Shown: positions 17,451 through 26,774, counted from the first letter of the stretch. The stretch is DNA of 64,000 nt from Rapidithrix thailandica (GCF_039710355.1 NZ_JBDKWZ010000005.1:423042-487041), one strand, 5' to 3'. The notes: generated by a model not told the origin, from the sequence alone. Numbers and translations are program-made.

Positions 17451-19103
17451 TTAAGGCAAGCGTGTAGCTTTGATTTCAAACGTTCCTAACTTATCTGCTT
17501 CAGCTTTGCCTGTAGCTTGTAGGCCGTTTATAGTGAGTTGTACTTTTATTGGGTGTTTTTGTCCGTCTACCTTTACCGTATAAGTAAAACTCAATGCATT
17601 TGTTTGAACCTGTAGCTTTTCCAAGGCGGTTGCATTTTCGGAATACTTGCTGGACATTTCACCTGTCAGTTGCCCGGCTTCTTTACGCAGGATAATTTTA
17701 CCATTGTTTAAGCCTTTTCCACTTACCGTTTCATAATACCAAGTGCCTTCTACAGCCGGTTTTTTATCCTCTTCCGGTTTTTGCTCTTCGGCATCCATCT
17801 CATACTTTTCTCCTTCGATAAATACATATTTCACCTGTGGACTGGCTTTAAAATAAGGCCCTGAAGTGATCAATAAGTTGGCAATCTTTCCTTTTTCAAT
17901 AGTTCCAACCGTACCCGAAATACCCAGTATTTCCGCTGGGTGTACGGTAAGAGCGGCCAATGCTTCTTCTTCACTCAAACCGTGTTCTAATAAGGTTTGT
18001 AAGTTTTTAGAAAAGTCTTCCGGTTTGGTTTCCAAAAGCGAGAAGCCAAACCGGATTCCTTTCTGTTGAAAAAGTGCCGCTTGTCCACAGTATTTTTGAT
18101 AAAACTCCTTTCTTCTTTGCAGAAGTTTTTCGGTTTCCGGAGTGATTTTGACAGAGTCCGTTTCCTCTGTTTTTTCTTTGGGTAAATTAGTGGAAAGAAA
18201 CACCGGCAAGTTGTTCGACTGAATCAATTCAACTAAATCCCAGCCCTCTTTCAATTCGGTTAGCACCAGTTGGAACCCCAGCTCTTTTTGTAAGGCGATG
18301 GCCCGGTGTGCCTGTAATAATTTTTCAGTTTTGAAATATACCGGTCTCTTTCCTTCGGCTACCGGCACAAAGCTATCCAGAATACGGTCATAATTCGGCC
18401 GTTGGGTACCATTGGCGCTTTGAGTATATACCAATTGGTTTTGTTGATATAGCTGGGCATTTTTATATAAATTTTTCCATTTGGCCGTAATCCCGATGAT
18501 CGTAGAAGGGTATACGCCTTTGGCATTGACAAATTGAGCAAACAAGGACGCATTGTTTTTTACAATAACCTGATCGGCATCCTTATCCGCCAAGAGTACC
18601 AAGGCTCCTTGTCCCGGTAGCATCTGGCCATAGGGCACCGTATGAGCAATGGTAAACCCATTTTTTCTAAGGGCGGCAAAGGGTCTTTTTTCCAGTTTCA
18701 AAAGATCGTTAATTTCCCTGTCCGCTTGGATGCCTGCCCGTTCATTTCCGGGCTGATCGGGATTTTTTACTTTGGGGGCAGCTTTCTTTTCATCCGGTTT
18801 GGGGATGCCTATATGGGAGGCCCCGGCAATAAAGCCGGCATAGACATACAAGGAGTCCCCCGAAATGATTTGAGCATGGAGTGGGACGTTTACCTGGGGG
18901 CCTACAGCCTGGATCAAACCGTTTTCAAAGAGTACGGTTCCTCGTTTGATTACCTTCCCGGGGGCTGTGATGATAGTGGCATTGGTAATGGCATAGGTCT
19001 GCGTTACCGGGGGAAGTTTATCTGTTCTTTGTGCCTGAAGGGCAGTGACTGACAGTAAAAGGCTAAAGGCGAATAAGAGAAATCGCCATCGTAGTTTTAT
19101 CAT
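17451..19103 (-). CDS. Amidohydrolase-fold exported protein with extra C-terminal beta domain
   Basis: A 550-residue exported protein (signal peptide ending TALQAQ). Residues ~35-430 follow the amidohydrolase plan (AITNATIITAPGKVIKRGTVLFENGLIQAV at the start, then LTVHPAEILGISGTVGTIEKGKIANLLIT). The metal motif is broken: where the middle paralogue has DAHSH it reads A93-G-A-S-H97, keeping only the second His. A further ~115 residues after a Glu/Lys linker (DAEEQKPEEDKKPAVEGTWY) form a separate beta-rich domain with a GTWYYETVSGKG start and the GEMSSKYSENA segment. It is the first gene of the three-gene set. It is probably a non-catalytic partner. Confidence 0.85.
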   Translation of the reverse strand: MIKLRWRFLLFAFSLLLSVTALQAQRTDKLPPVTQTYAITNATIITAPGKVIKRGTVLFENGLIQAVGPQVNVPLHAQIISGDSLYVYAGFIAGASHIGIPKPDEKKAAPKVKNPDQPGNERAGIQADREINDLLKLEKRPFAALRKNGFTIAHTVPYGQMLPGQGALVLLADKDADQVIVKNNASLFAQFVNAKGVYPSTIIGITAKWKNLYKNAQLYQQNQLVYTQSANGTQRPNYDRILDSFVPVAEGKRPVYFKTEKLLQAHRAIALQKELGFQLVLTELKEGWDLVELIQSNNLPVFLSTNLPKEKTEETDSVKITPETEKLLQRRKEFYQKYCGQAALFQQKGIRFGFSLLETKPEDFSKNLQTLLEHGLSEEEALAALTVHPAEILGISGTVGTIEKGKIANLLITSGPYFKASPQVKYVFIEGEKYEMDAEEQKPEEDKKPAVEGTWYYETVSGKGLNNGKIILRKEAGQLTGEMSSKYSENATALEKLQVQTNALSFTYTVKVDGQKHPIKVQLTINGLQATGKAEADKLGTFEIKATRLP

Positions 19104-19141
19104 AGTTAAACGGTTATCTGATAGTGGATTTAAAAATTTTG

Positions 19142-19170
19142 ATAAAAAAAGTCATCTCTTAGGAGATGAC
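19142..19170 (-). terminator. Terminator after the second Gfo/Idh/MocA gene
   Basis: On the minus strand a perfect 8-bp stem (GTCATCTC and GAGATGAC, loop CTAA) runs into seven T. It lies 155 bases past the oxidoreductase stop, and only about 40 bases before the start codon of the next gene. Confidence 0.88.
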
Positions 19171-19324
19171 CAAAATATTTTAGAAGAATCCGTTGATTTT
19201 TATCGGAGATTCTGTTTTTACAAGTATTTGATTTGTAGTTATTTAATGGGTTTTAGGTAAAGGTAACCTGCGAGGTCAGAGTAGCATTCATCGCCTAGCA
19301 AGGTACGCGCTCATACCACAATGA

Positions 19325-20401
19325 TCAAAGTTCAATTGTTTTTCCGGTTTTGAACGATTCGTCAGCCGCCAATACAATTTTAAGACTGTTGATCGCATCA
19401 TTGATATGGTCGGAGAGGTCCATATTTTCATTAATGGCTTTCAGGAAGAAGGCCTGTTCCAAGTCACAAAGTCCTTGATGATCCGGTTCATCAGCAGTAT
19501 TAACCAGTTCGTCTTTCTTGGCAAATTGACCGTTTTGATCCAGTTCCGAATGGTGTAAGCGCAGGCTGTTGGTTTTGGTATGAGAGTCCACATCATCGGA
19601 GTCTTTGTCGCGGGCTTCGTTATTTTGATCTACGATGCTGACACAACCTTTGGGGCCAACCACATCTTTAACAAAGAAAGCCGTTTCACTCATCATCGGT
19701 CCCCAACCGGCTTCGTACCAACCAATGGACCCGTCATCAAAGGTCACCTGTAGTTGTCCGTAGTTATACATACCGGTTTTGAGTTCTTCTGTCAACCGCG
19801 CTCCGATAGCGCTTACACGGATGGGCTTTGCGCCTGTCATTTGGCACATCACATCCACATAATGTACCCCACAGTCCACTATGGGCGACATGCTATTCAT
19901 CAGGTTTTTATGGGTGATCCAATTCTCTCCGCTACTTTGCTGGTTGAGGTTCATTCGCATTACCAAGGGTTTTCCCAACTCTTTGGCAATCTCGATAAAT
20001 TTTTTCCAGGCAGGATGTACGCGCAGGATATACCCCACTACAATTTTTTTATTCTTTTCATTGGCCAGTTTTTGCAATTGATTGGCTTCCTCTACCGTTT
20101 CGGCCAAGGGTTTTTCTACAAACACATGGGCCCCGGCTTCCAGGCTTTTTCTTACATACTCGGCATGTGTGTCGGGGTAGGTGCTGATATTCACCGCATC
20201 CGGTTGGGTCTTTTCCAAGGCCTCTTCTATGCTGTTAAAACCTTCCACCGAACCCAATTCCTCCGTCAGGGCTTGCCGGCTCTTAGGGCTCCGGCTCACA
20301 AGACCTACTAATTCAAAACCCTCCATTTTATGATATGCGCGTGCATGGGAAGCTCCCATATTGCCACAACCTACAACCAGAACTCGAACTTTTTTTTCCA
20401 T
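19325..20401 (-). CDS. Gfo/Idh/MocA family oxidoreductase
   Basis: A 358-residue cytosolic NAD(P)-dependent dehydrogenase. The Rossmann start VLVVGCGNMGASHARAYHKM and the EKP motif (GAHVFVEKPLAETVEEANQL, about 91-110) are clear; the middle segment MSPIVDCGVHYVDVMCQMTGA holds the usual GxHxxD-type active-site His. The C-terminus ends with FKTGKTIEL. It is transcribed away from a DeoR-type regulator 329 bp upstream, and a long inverted repeat lies in between, so it is a plausible target of that regulator. The substrate is not known; inositol and amino-sugar dehydrogenases belong to this family. Confidence 0.93.
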   Translation of the reverse strand: MEKKVRVLVVGCGNMGASHARAYHKMEGFELVGLVSRSPKSRQALTEELGSVEGFNSIEEALEKTQPDAVNISTYPDTHAEYVRKSLEAGAHVFVEKPLAETVEEANQLQKLANEKNKKIVVGYILRVHPAWKKFIEIAKELGKPLVMRMNLNQQSSGENWITHKNLMNSMSPIVDCGVHYVDVMCQMTGAKPIRVSAIGARLTEELKTGMYNYGQLQVTFDDGSIGWYEAGWGPMMSETAFFVKDVVGPKGCVSIVDQNNEARDKDSDDVDSHTKTNSLRLHHSELDQNGQFAKKDELVNTADEPDHQGLCDLEQAFFLKAINENMDLSDHINDAINSLKIVLAADESFKTGKTIEL

Positions 20402-20461
20402 TATTTACTAGTAGTGATTAAAATTTCGACAAAATGAACAAAGCGTTTTTGAACTTAAGAT

Positions 20462-20503
20462 GAACCGTTCTTTGAAAAAAGCATGGCTGCTTTTTGACGG
20501 TTC
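20462..20503. promoter_or_regulatory. Nested inverted repeat, possible operator
   Basis: Outer arms GAACCGT and ACGGTTC (7 of 7) enclose inner arms AAAAAGCA and TGCTTTTT (8 of 8) with a 4-base loop TGGC. The repeat lies 60 bases upstream of the oxidoreductase start, in the space shared with the divergent DeoR-type gene. It could be a regulator-binding site or, if transcribed on the minus strand, a leader hairpin. Confidence 0.5.
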
Positions 20504-20623
20504 TTACTAGCTAAATTATATAATATTATTAGTTTAAGTAGCAGAAAGAAGAAAGAAATAAAAGGAGAAGCGGGAGAAAAGTGCACGTTTTTGCGTTTTT
20601 TTTGAAAAAAACACCGCCATTTG

Positions 20624-20655
20624 TTTGCATGAGTTTCCCTATTCCTATAGATTTG
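20624..20655 (+). promoter_or_regulatory. Bacteroidota-type promoter of the DeoR-family gene
   Basis: A -33 TTTG (20624-20627) and a -7 TAGATTTG (20648-20655) are separated by 20 bp, which fits the Bacteroidota housekeeping promoter pattern exactly. The start site would be near 20661, leaving a leader of about 70 bases before the ATG at 20731. Confidence 0.7.
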
Positions 20656-20730
20656 GTAGTTCCTTTTTTGTAAATTCTTGTGGAAAAGGGCGTTATAGTA
20701 AGTTCTAAATTCTAATTTTCTTCATCGTTC

Positions 20731-21480
20731 ATGTTAAAAGACGAGCGCCTTAATTACATCTTAGAAGAGATTCGCACCTACAATAAAGTAAAGTCTTCCG
20801 AATTGAGTAAACATCTCAATGTGTCTGAGGATACCATCCGGCGGGATTTGAAAGAGTTATCCGATTCGGGCAAGATTAAAAAAGTGCATGGGGGCGCAAT
20901 GGCGGCTTCTTATTTACCTTACCGCTTCAAAGACCGGGAAATTTATGCCCATGAAGAAAAGGTGAAAATTGTCCGCAAAGCCGTCAACCTGATTAAGGAC
21001 GACAATGTGGTGATTGTCGATGGAGGAACTACCAACCTGGAGCTGGTTCGTTTGTTACCCCGCGATTTAAAAGCCACCTTTTTTACCAATTGCCTGCCGG
21101 TGGCAACACAACTCACAGAATACGAAAATATCGAAGTGTTTTTTATAGGAGGGCGTGTATTGAAAAATGCCCAGGTGGCTATAGGCCTGGATGTGATTAA
21201 TGCCTTGAAAGATATCCGTTCGGATATTTGTTTTGTAGGAACGCGTAGTATTCACCATGAGGCCGGTATTACCGATATCGACCGGGAAGAAGCCCAGGTA
21301 AAACGGGCCATCATCGACTCTTCCAACCAAGTGGTGTCCTTGGCGATTTCCGAAAAACTGGATGTGATTCAGCCTTTTGTGGTTGGGAATATTCAGAGTG
21401 TGAACACCATCGTCACCGAGTTAAATCCCGATAATAAGATTTTCAGGCCATATAAGAAAATGGCCATTGAAGTCATATAA
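20731..21480 (+). CDS. DeoR/GlpR-family transcriptional regulator
   Basis: A 249-residue repressor-type regulator. The N-terminal winged helix-turn-helix carries the DeoR signature (VKSSELSKHLNVSEDTIRRD, then KIKKVHGGA, about residues 20-58). The rest is the sugar-phosphate-isomerase-like sensor domain (VIVDGGTTNLELVRLLP, FIGGRVLKNAQVAIG, then CFVGTRSIHHEAGITDIDREEA), which in relatives binds a phosphorylated sugar. It faces away from a Gfo/Idh/MocA gene and precedes a SusC/SusD pair, so it may control either; the inverted repeat at 20462-20503 is the best candidate site. A terminator follows at once. Confidence 0.95.
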   Translation: MLKDERLNYILEEIRTYNKVKSSELSKHLNVSEDTIRRDLKELSDSGKIKKVHGGAMAASYLPYRFKDREIYAHEEKVKIVRKAVNLIKDDNVVIVDGGTTNLELVRLLPRDLKATFFTNCLPVATQLTEYENIEVFFIGGRVLKNAQVAIGLDVINALKDIRSDICFVGTRSIHHEAGITDIDREEAQVKRAIIDSSNQVVSLAISEKLDVIQPFVVGNIQSVNTIVTELNPDNKIFRPYKKMAIEVI

Positions 21481-21511
21481 TATATCCTATTTCATAGCAG
21501 CATGTTATCCT

Positions 21512-21550
21512 GCACTTTGTTCGAGGCAATTGAGCAAAGTGTATTTTTTT
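21512..21550 (+). terminator. Rho-independent terminator after the DeoR-family gene
   Basis: The arms GCACTTTG and CAAAGTGT (7-8 bp, 14-base loop) are followed by TATTTTTTT. It isolates the regulator from the SusC/SusD genes downstream. Confidence 0.8.
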
Positions 21551-22076
21551 GACTCTTTGAGCTTCCCTCTTTCATAGGATTTCCTCCTTTGTATAACCCC
21601 AGTTACGAAGGCGTATATGAGTAGCTTTTAGCAATTGCCCACTACTGTTTCACTCAATCATTCATTTTGATTAGGCATTTATGAGAACAATCATCATCAC
21701 TTGTGGCAAGTGGAACGCGGAAATTATTACTACCTTGTTCCTGCGGATATTCTTTCATTGAAGAAAGTAAAGGTAAGTAGAGAAAGGACCCCCGAGTCTA
21801 CGGAGCCTGTCTTGGTAGGAGAGCTTGCTTAACAATGTACACAGGAATTCTTGGCTACTTATATGTTTGCTATTGTATTTTTTAGTAACTTATATCTCAT
21901 CTTGATAATCATCTTGCTAAACCTCTCATTTCCTCACTTTCAGGTTAGACAACGCTTCCATATAGTTTCATCATCATCTACTAACACTACGAAAATTATC
22001 CTGCACATGCTCTTGTGAAAGAGAATGGAGCGCTATGGGGTAATTGAATACATTCTTACTTCTAACTAAATACAAA
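21551..22076. other. Long gene-free stretch before the second susC
   Basis: No supported gene lies here. A 53-codon open stretch without an ATG (21671-21832) reads rather like protein and could be a remnant. TATGTTTG at 21862-21869 matches a -7 element but has no TTG at the right distance. No sigma, anti-sigma or hybrid sensor gene is nearby, so how the susCD pair is controlled is not visible. Confidence 0.5.
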
Positions 22077-25000
22077 ATGATGAACAAGTTTCTACTCTTA
22101 GCAGTGGGTTTTCTGCTTTGTTGGACGACCCATGTCGTACAAGCTCAAACCCGTACTATCAGCGGTACGGTGACCAGTGCCGAAGAGGGCCAGGGCTTAC
22201 CAGGAGTGAACATCTTGGTAAAAGGCTCTACGGCCGGTACCACTTCGGATATCAATGGAAACTATACGCTTACCGTTGCGGCCGATGCCCAAACGCTGAT
22301 CTTCTCTTACATCGGCTATCTTACTCAAGAAATTGAAATTGGCAATCAATCTACGATTAACATAGCCATGGTCATCGATACACAGCAACTGGAAGAGGTG
22401 GTCGTAACCGCTTTGGGTATCGAAAAGCAAAAGCGGTCTTTGGGCTACTCGGTGACAGAATTGCAGGGAGAAGAATTCACCCAGGCCCGGGAGTTAAACC
22501 TGGCCGATGCGCTCTCCGGAAAAGTGGCGGGGGTTAATGTCAGTAATATAGGCTCCGGAGTAGCCGGTTCCAGCCGGGTAATTATCCGGGGAAACACTTC
22601 GCTGGCCGGAAACAACCAGCCCTTGTATGTCATTGACGGAGTACCTATGGACAATACCCAGTTGGGTTCGGCCGGGATGTGGGGAGGTCAGGACTGGGGA
22701 GACGGTTTGAGTAGCCTCAACCCGGATGATATCGAATCCATCAGTGTGTTGAAAGGAAATACGGCAGCGGCTTTGTACGGTTCCAGGGCATCTAACGGAG
22801 TGATTGTGATCACCACTAAAAAAGGAACCAAACGCAAAGGCATAGGTGTGGAGTTCAATTCCAACCTTACGTTGGAAAATATCATCAATACCTATGATTT
22901 TCAGGATTCATACGGGCATGGAAACCGGGGGCAAAAACCCACCACTTTGCTGGAGGCCTTAGATTATGGTGCTACTGCATGGGGAGCCCGGTTGGATGGC
23001 AGTCCCGTATTGCAATTTGACGGGGAGATGCGGCCATACTCTAATCGCGGGGAAGATAATTTTAAAAACTATTACCGCACCGGGTCTACCATTACCAATA
23101 CCTTGGCTTTAACCGGAGGAGGAGATAAACAGACTTTCCGCTTTTCCGCTTCGGACTTGCGGAATGAAAGCATTACTCCCAACTCCCGGATGAACCGGCA
23201 GACCTTTACGGCAAATATCAATTCCAATTGGGTAGACCGGTTGACACTTTCTACGAAAATACAATATTCCAGAGAGGAAGTGGACAACCGAGCCCGCTTG
23301 TCTGATGCTCCGGGAAATGGAAACTACACCTTATCGGTGTTGCCTCCTTCCATTGATGTAGAAGACATGAAAGGAACGACTCCTAAGGAAGGGGCCCAGG
23401 AGGATGGTACAGAATTGCAATACTCTTCGAATGTGTTTTCCCAGAACCCTTATTGGGCGGCTTATCAGTTTGAAACCAAAGACATCCGGGACCGGGTCTT
23501 AGGATCTGGTTTGTTAAGGTATGATTTTACAGATTGGTTATACATTCACGGGCGTTTGGGTATCGACTGGTACACTTCCCGGAGGACCAGTATAGAGCCT
23601 TACGGAACGGCCTACAAAATCCGGGGAAGTATTCATGAGATTGAACGAAGAGTGCGGGAAACCAACATGGAGTTTCTTGTGGGAGTGGAAAAAGAAATCG
23701 GAGTTTTCAACGTGAGTGCCTTCTTTGGAGGAAACCGGATGAGAAGAGAAGACGAAACTACAGATGTAGGGGGAGATAATTTCAATATCCCGTTTTTCCA
23801 TACGATTTCTAACCTGGAAGCACCGGTGGTAAATTTTATGGATATTCAAAAGGGTATCAACTCCCTGTTTGGTTCTGCCGAGTTTTCATATAAAAATTAT
23901 GTCTTCCTGACTTTTACAGGCCGGAATGATTGGTTCTCTTCGCTAAATCCGGAAACCAATAGCATCTTTTATCCCAGTGTGGGTGCCAGTTTTGTGTTCA
24001 CAGATGCATTTGAATTGCCTTCATGGATTAGCTATGGTAAGGTCAGAGCTTCCTGGGCGCAAGTAGGAGGGGATACGGAGCCTTATAAAACAGCGCTGAA
24101 TTATAGCTTGCTGGCTCCGGGGCACTTAGGCAGGCCCGTAGGGAGGATCTTGCAGGATGTGATTCCTAATCCCGATTTGCAACCCTTAGTAGTGACTGAA
24201 ACGGAAGTGGGGTTTGATTTGAAATTCTTTGGAAACCGGCTGGGGGTAGACTACGCCTTCTACACCCGGAAAACCGAAGAAGATATTCTGGACGCAAGTA
24301 TTTCCGAATCCACAGGCTTTGCTTCTGCAACCGTGAATATTGGAGAGTTGACCAACGAAGGGCATGAACTTTTGCTAACGGCCACTCCGATTGCCAGTAC
24401 TTTAAAATGGGATATCTCCTTCAATTTTGCTTATAACGAAACTACGGTACAAAAACTGGTAGGGGATCAGAAAGTTTTTTCCGCAGAAACAGCCCGTTCA
24501 CAAGATGCTTTTTCTCAACACCGTATTGAGTTTACGGATGAAAACGGTGTCCATATGGAGGGAGGATATAGCCTGATTGTAGGGTACAAACAAATGACCA
24601 TTGATGGGATGAAAGTGTATGATGATAATGGCTACCCGGTTAGGGGTAACCTGGAAGTGTTAGGAAGAGGGGTACACCCTTATACCTTAGGCGTTAACAA
24701 CAGCTTTAATTGGAAAAACTTCAATTTGGGCTTTTTGGTGGATATGAAATTTGGAGGAGACCTGTATGTAGGAACCAATGCCTCTACTGTAGGAAACGGT
24801 ATGCATAGAATGACTTTAGGGGGCCGGGAAAACGGCTTGACGGTATCCGGAGTGGATGAAAGCGGAACACCGAATACCTGGACCATTGCTCCCGAAAATT
24901 TACAAGACTATTGGGACCGGTACAATGATATCTCCGGGAACTTTGTGGAGGATGCTGGTTTCGTGAAACTGCGCCAAGTGATATTCGGGTATAATTTCCC

Positions 25001-25196
25001 TAATTCCCTTTTGGACAAAACTCCATTTACTTCTATCAATCTATCGTTTGTGGCCCGGAACCTTTGGTTAATCCATAGCAATGTCGATAACGTAGATCCC
25101 GAATCGACTTATACAAATGGCAATGGCCAAGGGCTTGAGTGGTTTGGAGTGCCTCAAAACCGGAGCTATGGGTTTAACCTGAATTTAAAGCTATGA
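22077..25196 (+). CDS. SusC/RagA TonB-linked outer-membrane transporter
   Basis: A 1039-residue TonB-dependent transporter without an STN domain. The ATG at 22077 (or 22080) starts a good signal peptide (MMNKFLLLAVGFLLCW, ending VVQAQ). Residues ~27-112 form the carboxypeptidase-regulatory-like domain (ISGTVTSAEEGQGLPGVNIL), then the plug with LEEVVVTALGIEKQKRSLGY and GVIVITTKKGTKR, and a barrel ending in NRSYGFNLNLKL. The ALGIEKQKRSLGYS type of plug marks the SusC subgroup that pairs with the shorter SusD-like_2 proteins, and such a gene follows 28 bp downstream. It carries an unknown oligosaccharide or peptide across the outer membrane. Confidence 0.95.
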   Translation: MMNKFLLLAVGFLLCWTTHVVQAQTRTISGTVTSAEEGQGLPGVNILVKGSTAGTTSDINGNYTLTVAADAQTLIFSYIGYLTQEIEIGNQSTINIAMVIDTQQLEEVVVTALGIEKQKRSLGYSVTELQGEEFTQARELNLADALSGKVAGVNVSNIGSGVAGSSRVIIRGNTSLAGNNQPLYVIDGVPMDNTQLGSAGMWGGQDWGDGLSSLNPDDIESISVLKGNTAAALYGSRASNGVIVITTKKGTKRKGIGVEFNSNLTLENIINTYDFQDSYGHGNRGQKPTTLLEALDYGATAWGARLDGSPVLQFDGEMRPYSNRGEDNFKNYYRTGSTITNTLALTGGGDKQTFRFSASDLRNESITPNSRMNRQTFTANINSNWVDRLTLSTKIQYSREEVDNRARLSDAPGNGNYTLSVLPPSIDVEDMKGTTPKEGAQEDGTELQYSSNVFSQNPYWAAYQFETKDIRDRVLGSGLLRYDFTDWLYIHGRLGIDWYTSRRTSIEPYGTAYKIRGSIHEIERRVRETNMEFLVGVEKEIGVFNVSAFFGGNRMRREDETTDVGGDNFNIPFFHTISNLEAPVVNFMDIQKGINSLFGSAEFSYKNYVFLTFTGRNDWFSSLNPETNSIFYPSVGASFVFTDAFELPSWISYGKVRASWAQVGGDTEPYKTALNYSLLAPGHLGRPVGRILQDVIPNPDLQPLVVTETEVGFDLKFFGNRLGVDYAFYTRKTEEDILDASISESTGFASATVNIGELTNEGHELLLTATPIASTLKWDISFNFAYNETTVQKLVGDQKVFSAETARSQDAFSQHRIEFTDENGVHMEGGYSLIVGYKQMTIDGMKVYDDNGYPVRGNLEVLGRGVHPYTLGVNNSFNWKNFNLGFLVDMKFGGDLYVGTNASTVGNGMHRMTLGGRENGLTVSGVDESGTPNTWTIAPENLQDYWDRYNDISGNFVEDAGFVKLRQVIFGYNFPNSLLDKTPFTSINLSFVARNLWLIHSNVDNVDPESTYTNGNGQGLEWFGVPQNRSYGFNLNLKL

Positions 25197-25224
25197 AAGC
25201 ACGAGTATTCATCCAAAAAGACAA

Positions 25225-26748
25225 ATGAACATGAGACTTATTAACTATATCGGTTCAGCGGTACTTACGGTGGCATTGGTTTTCTCTTCTTGTAATACCA
25301 AGGAGTTTCAGGATTTGAATATCAATCCGGTTGCTGCTGACAATATCAACCCCGGCTTCATTCTTACTTACACACAATTGCAAACGTCCGGGGAGCGCTA
25401 CGAAAACTGGCGTGCGGTTTTGATCTATCAGTCGACTATGATCCAGCATTTTGCGACCTTACCCGGTTATTGGGCAGGAGATAAGTATACATACATCGGT
25501 TCGTACTCTGCCTCCCTTTGGGATAGGGCTTACCGGAACTATGTCCGGGATTTGGTGAATCTTGTCGAAATAACCAAAGAGGACCCGGCCTTGATCAATT
25601 TCAATGCAATTGCCCGTATTTGGAAGGTCTTTGCTATGCACCGGCTTACGGACCATTACGGGGATGTTCCTTACTTTGAGGCCGGAAGAGGCTTTTTAGA
25701 TGTGAATTTTAACCCCAGGTACGATGCCCAAGAGGATATTTATATGGATATGTTGAAAGAACTGGACGAAGCAGCAATGGCCTTATCCGATGCCGAAGGT
25801 ACTCCCGAAGATCAGGATCTGATTTATGGAGGAGATTTAGCCAAATGGAAACGTTTCGCTTATTCCATGATGCTGCGCTTGGGGATGCGGATGACCAAGG
25901 TAAATGCTTCTCAGGCCGAACAATGGGTGACCCGGGCCATAGCCGGAGGTGTAATGACCAGCAATGACGATATCTGTTTTATACCACATGATACCGGACC
26001 CGGTGGCTTACAACGGAATGGTATCGGAGAAGTATTTAATTACGATCCTGATTCGAAAACGTATACCAATGATGATAGCCCTCGGTTGAGTTTAACGTTT
26101 GTGACGTATTTGGAAGATCACAACGATCCCCGGTTGGACCTGTACAGTTGGGTCGTTTCGGGAGGAGAACCCAAAGGAATGCCCAATGGCCTGGATGCCA
26201 CCACCATACAAGATTATGAGGGTGGAAGTGACTTGGATACCTATAGTCGGATAAATCCATTATTCGTACTGGTGTCTTCTCCTATGGTGTTCCAGACGTA
26301 TGCGGAAGTGGCCTTTTTGCTGGCGGAAGCCATAGAGCGTGGCTGGCATGCCGGAAATGCTGCGGAAATGTACGAAGCCGGAGTATGGGCGGCTATGAAA
26401 CAGTACAGTATTTATGACCCTTCTTTAGAGATCGCAGATGCGGATATTGAGACCTATCTGGCTGCCAATCCGTATAATCCGGCCCAATGGGAGCAAATAC
26501 TGGGTGAACAATATTGGGTGGCAACCTTCTTAAACGAATATGAAGCGTATGCCAATTGGAGAAGAACGGATTATCCGAAGTTGACTCCGGTGAACTACCC
26601 CGGTAACCAGACCAATGGCACCATTCCACGAAGATTGAGATATCCCGGTGGGGAAGCTTCATTAAATCCTGATAATTACCAAGCGGCTATCAACCGTCAA
26701 GGACCGGATTTGTTGACTACCCGTATGTGGTGGGATGTAGAACAATAG
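25225..26748 (+). CDS. SusD/RagB family lipoprotein (SusD-like_2 type)
   Basis: A 507-residue surface lipoprotein with lipobox VALVFSSC (Cys23). It follows the SusD-like_2 layout: NINPVAADNINPGFILTYTQ at the start, IARIWKVFAMHRLTDHYGDV near residue 130 (the usual 'fgdvPY' helix), then the GGDLAKWKRFAYSMMLRLGMR segment, and FQTYAEVAFLLAEAIERGW near 355. The C-terminal part has the LGEQYWVATFLNEYEAYANW helix expected for the family. It forms the binding half of the transporter encoded just upstream. A terminator follows. Confidence 0.95.
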   Translation: MNMRLINYIGSAVLTVALVFSSCNTKEFQDLNINPVAADNINPGFILTYTQLQTSGERYENWRAVLIYQSTMIQHFATLPGYWAGDKYTYIGSYSASLWDRAYRNYVRDLVNLVEITKEDPALINFNAIARIWKVFAMHRLTDHYGDVPYFEAGRGFLDVNFNPRYDAQEDIYMDMLKELDEAAMALSDAEGTPEDQDLIYGGDLAKWKRFAYSMMLRLGMRMTKVNASQAEQWVTRAIAGGVMTSNDDICFIPHDTGPGGLQRNGIGEVFNYDPDSKTYTNDDSPRLSLTFVTYLEDHNDPRLDLYSWVVSGGEPKGMPNGLDATTIQDYEGGSDLDTYSRINPLFVLVSSPMVFQTYAEVAFLLAEAIERGWHAGNAAEMYEAGVWAAMKQYSIYDPSLEIADADIETYLAANPYNPAQWEQILGEQYWVATFLNEYEAYANWRRTDYPKLTPVNYPGNQTNGTIPRRLRYPGGEASLNPDNYQAAINRQGPDLLTTRMWWDVEQ

Positions 26749-26774
26749 TTTTTACAAACTACGCTCTTTACAAA

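Noticed and set aside
19754..20311. 185-codon + strand frame
   Set aside because: Antisense to the second Gfo/Idh/MocA gene, whose Rossmann and EKP motifs are clear; composition is His/Phe-rich as expected for a shadow frame.
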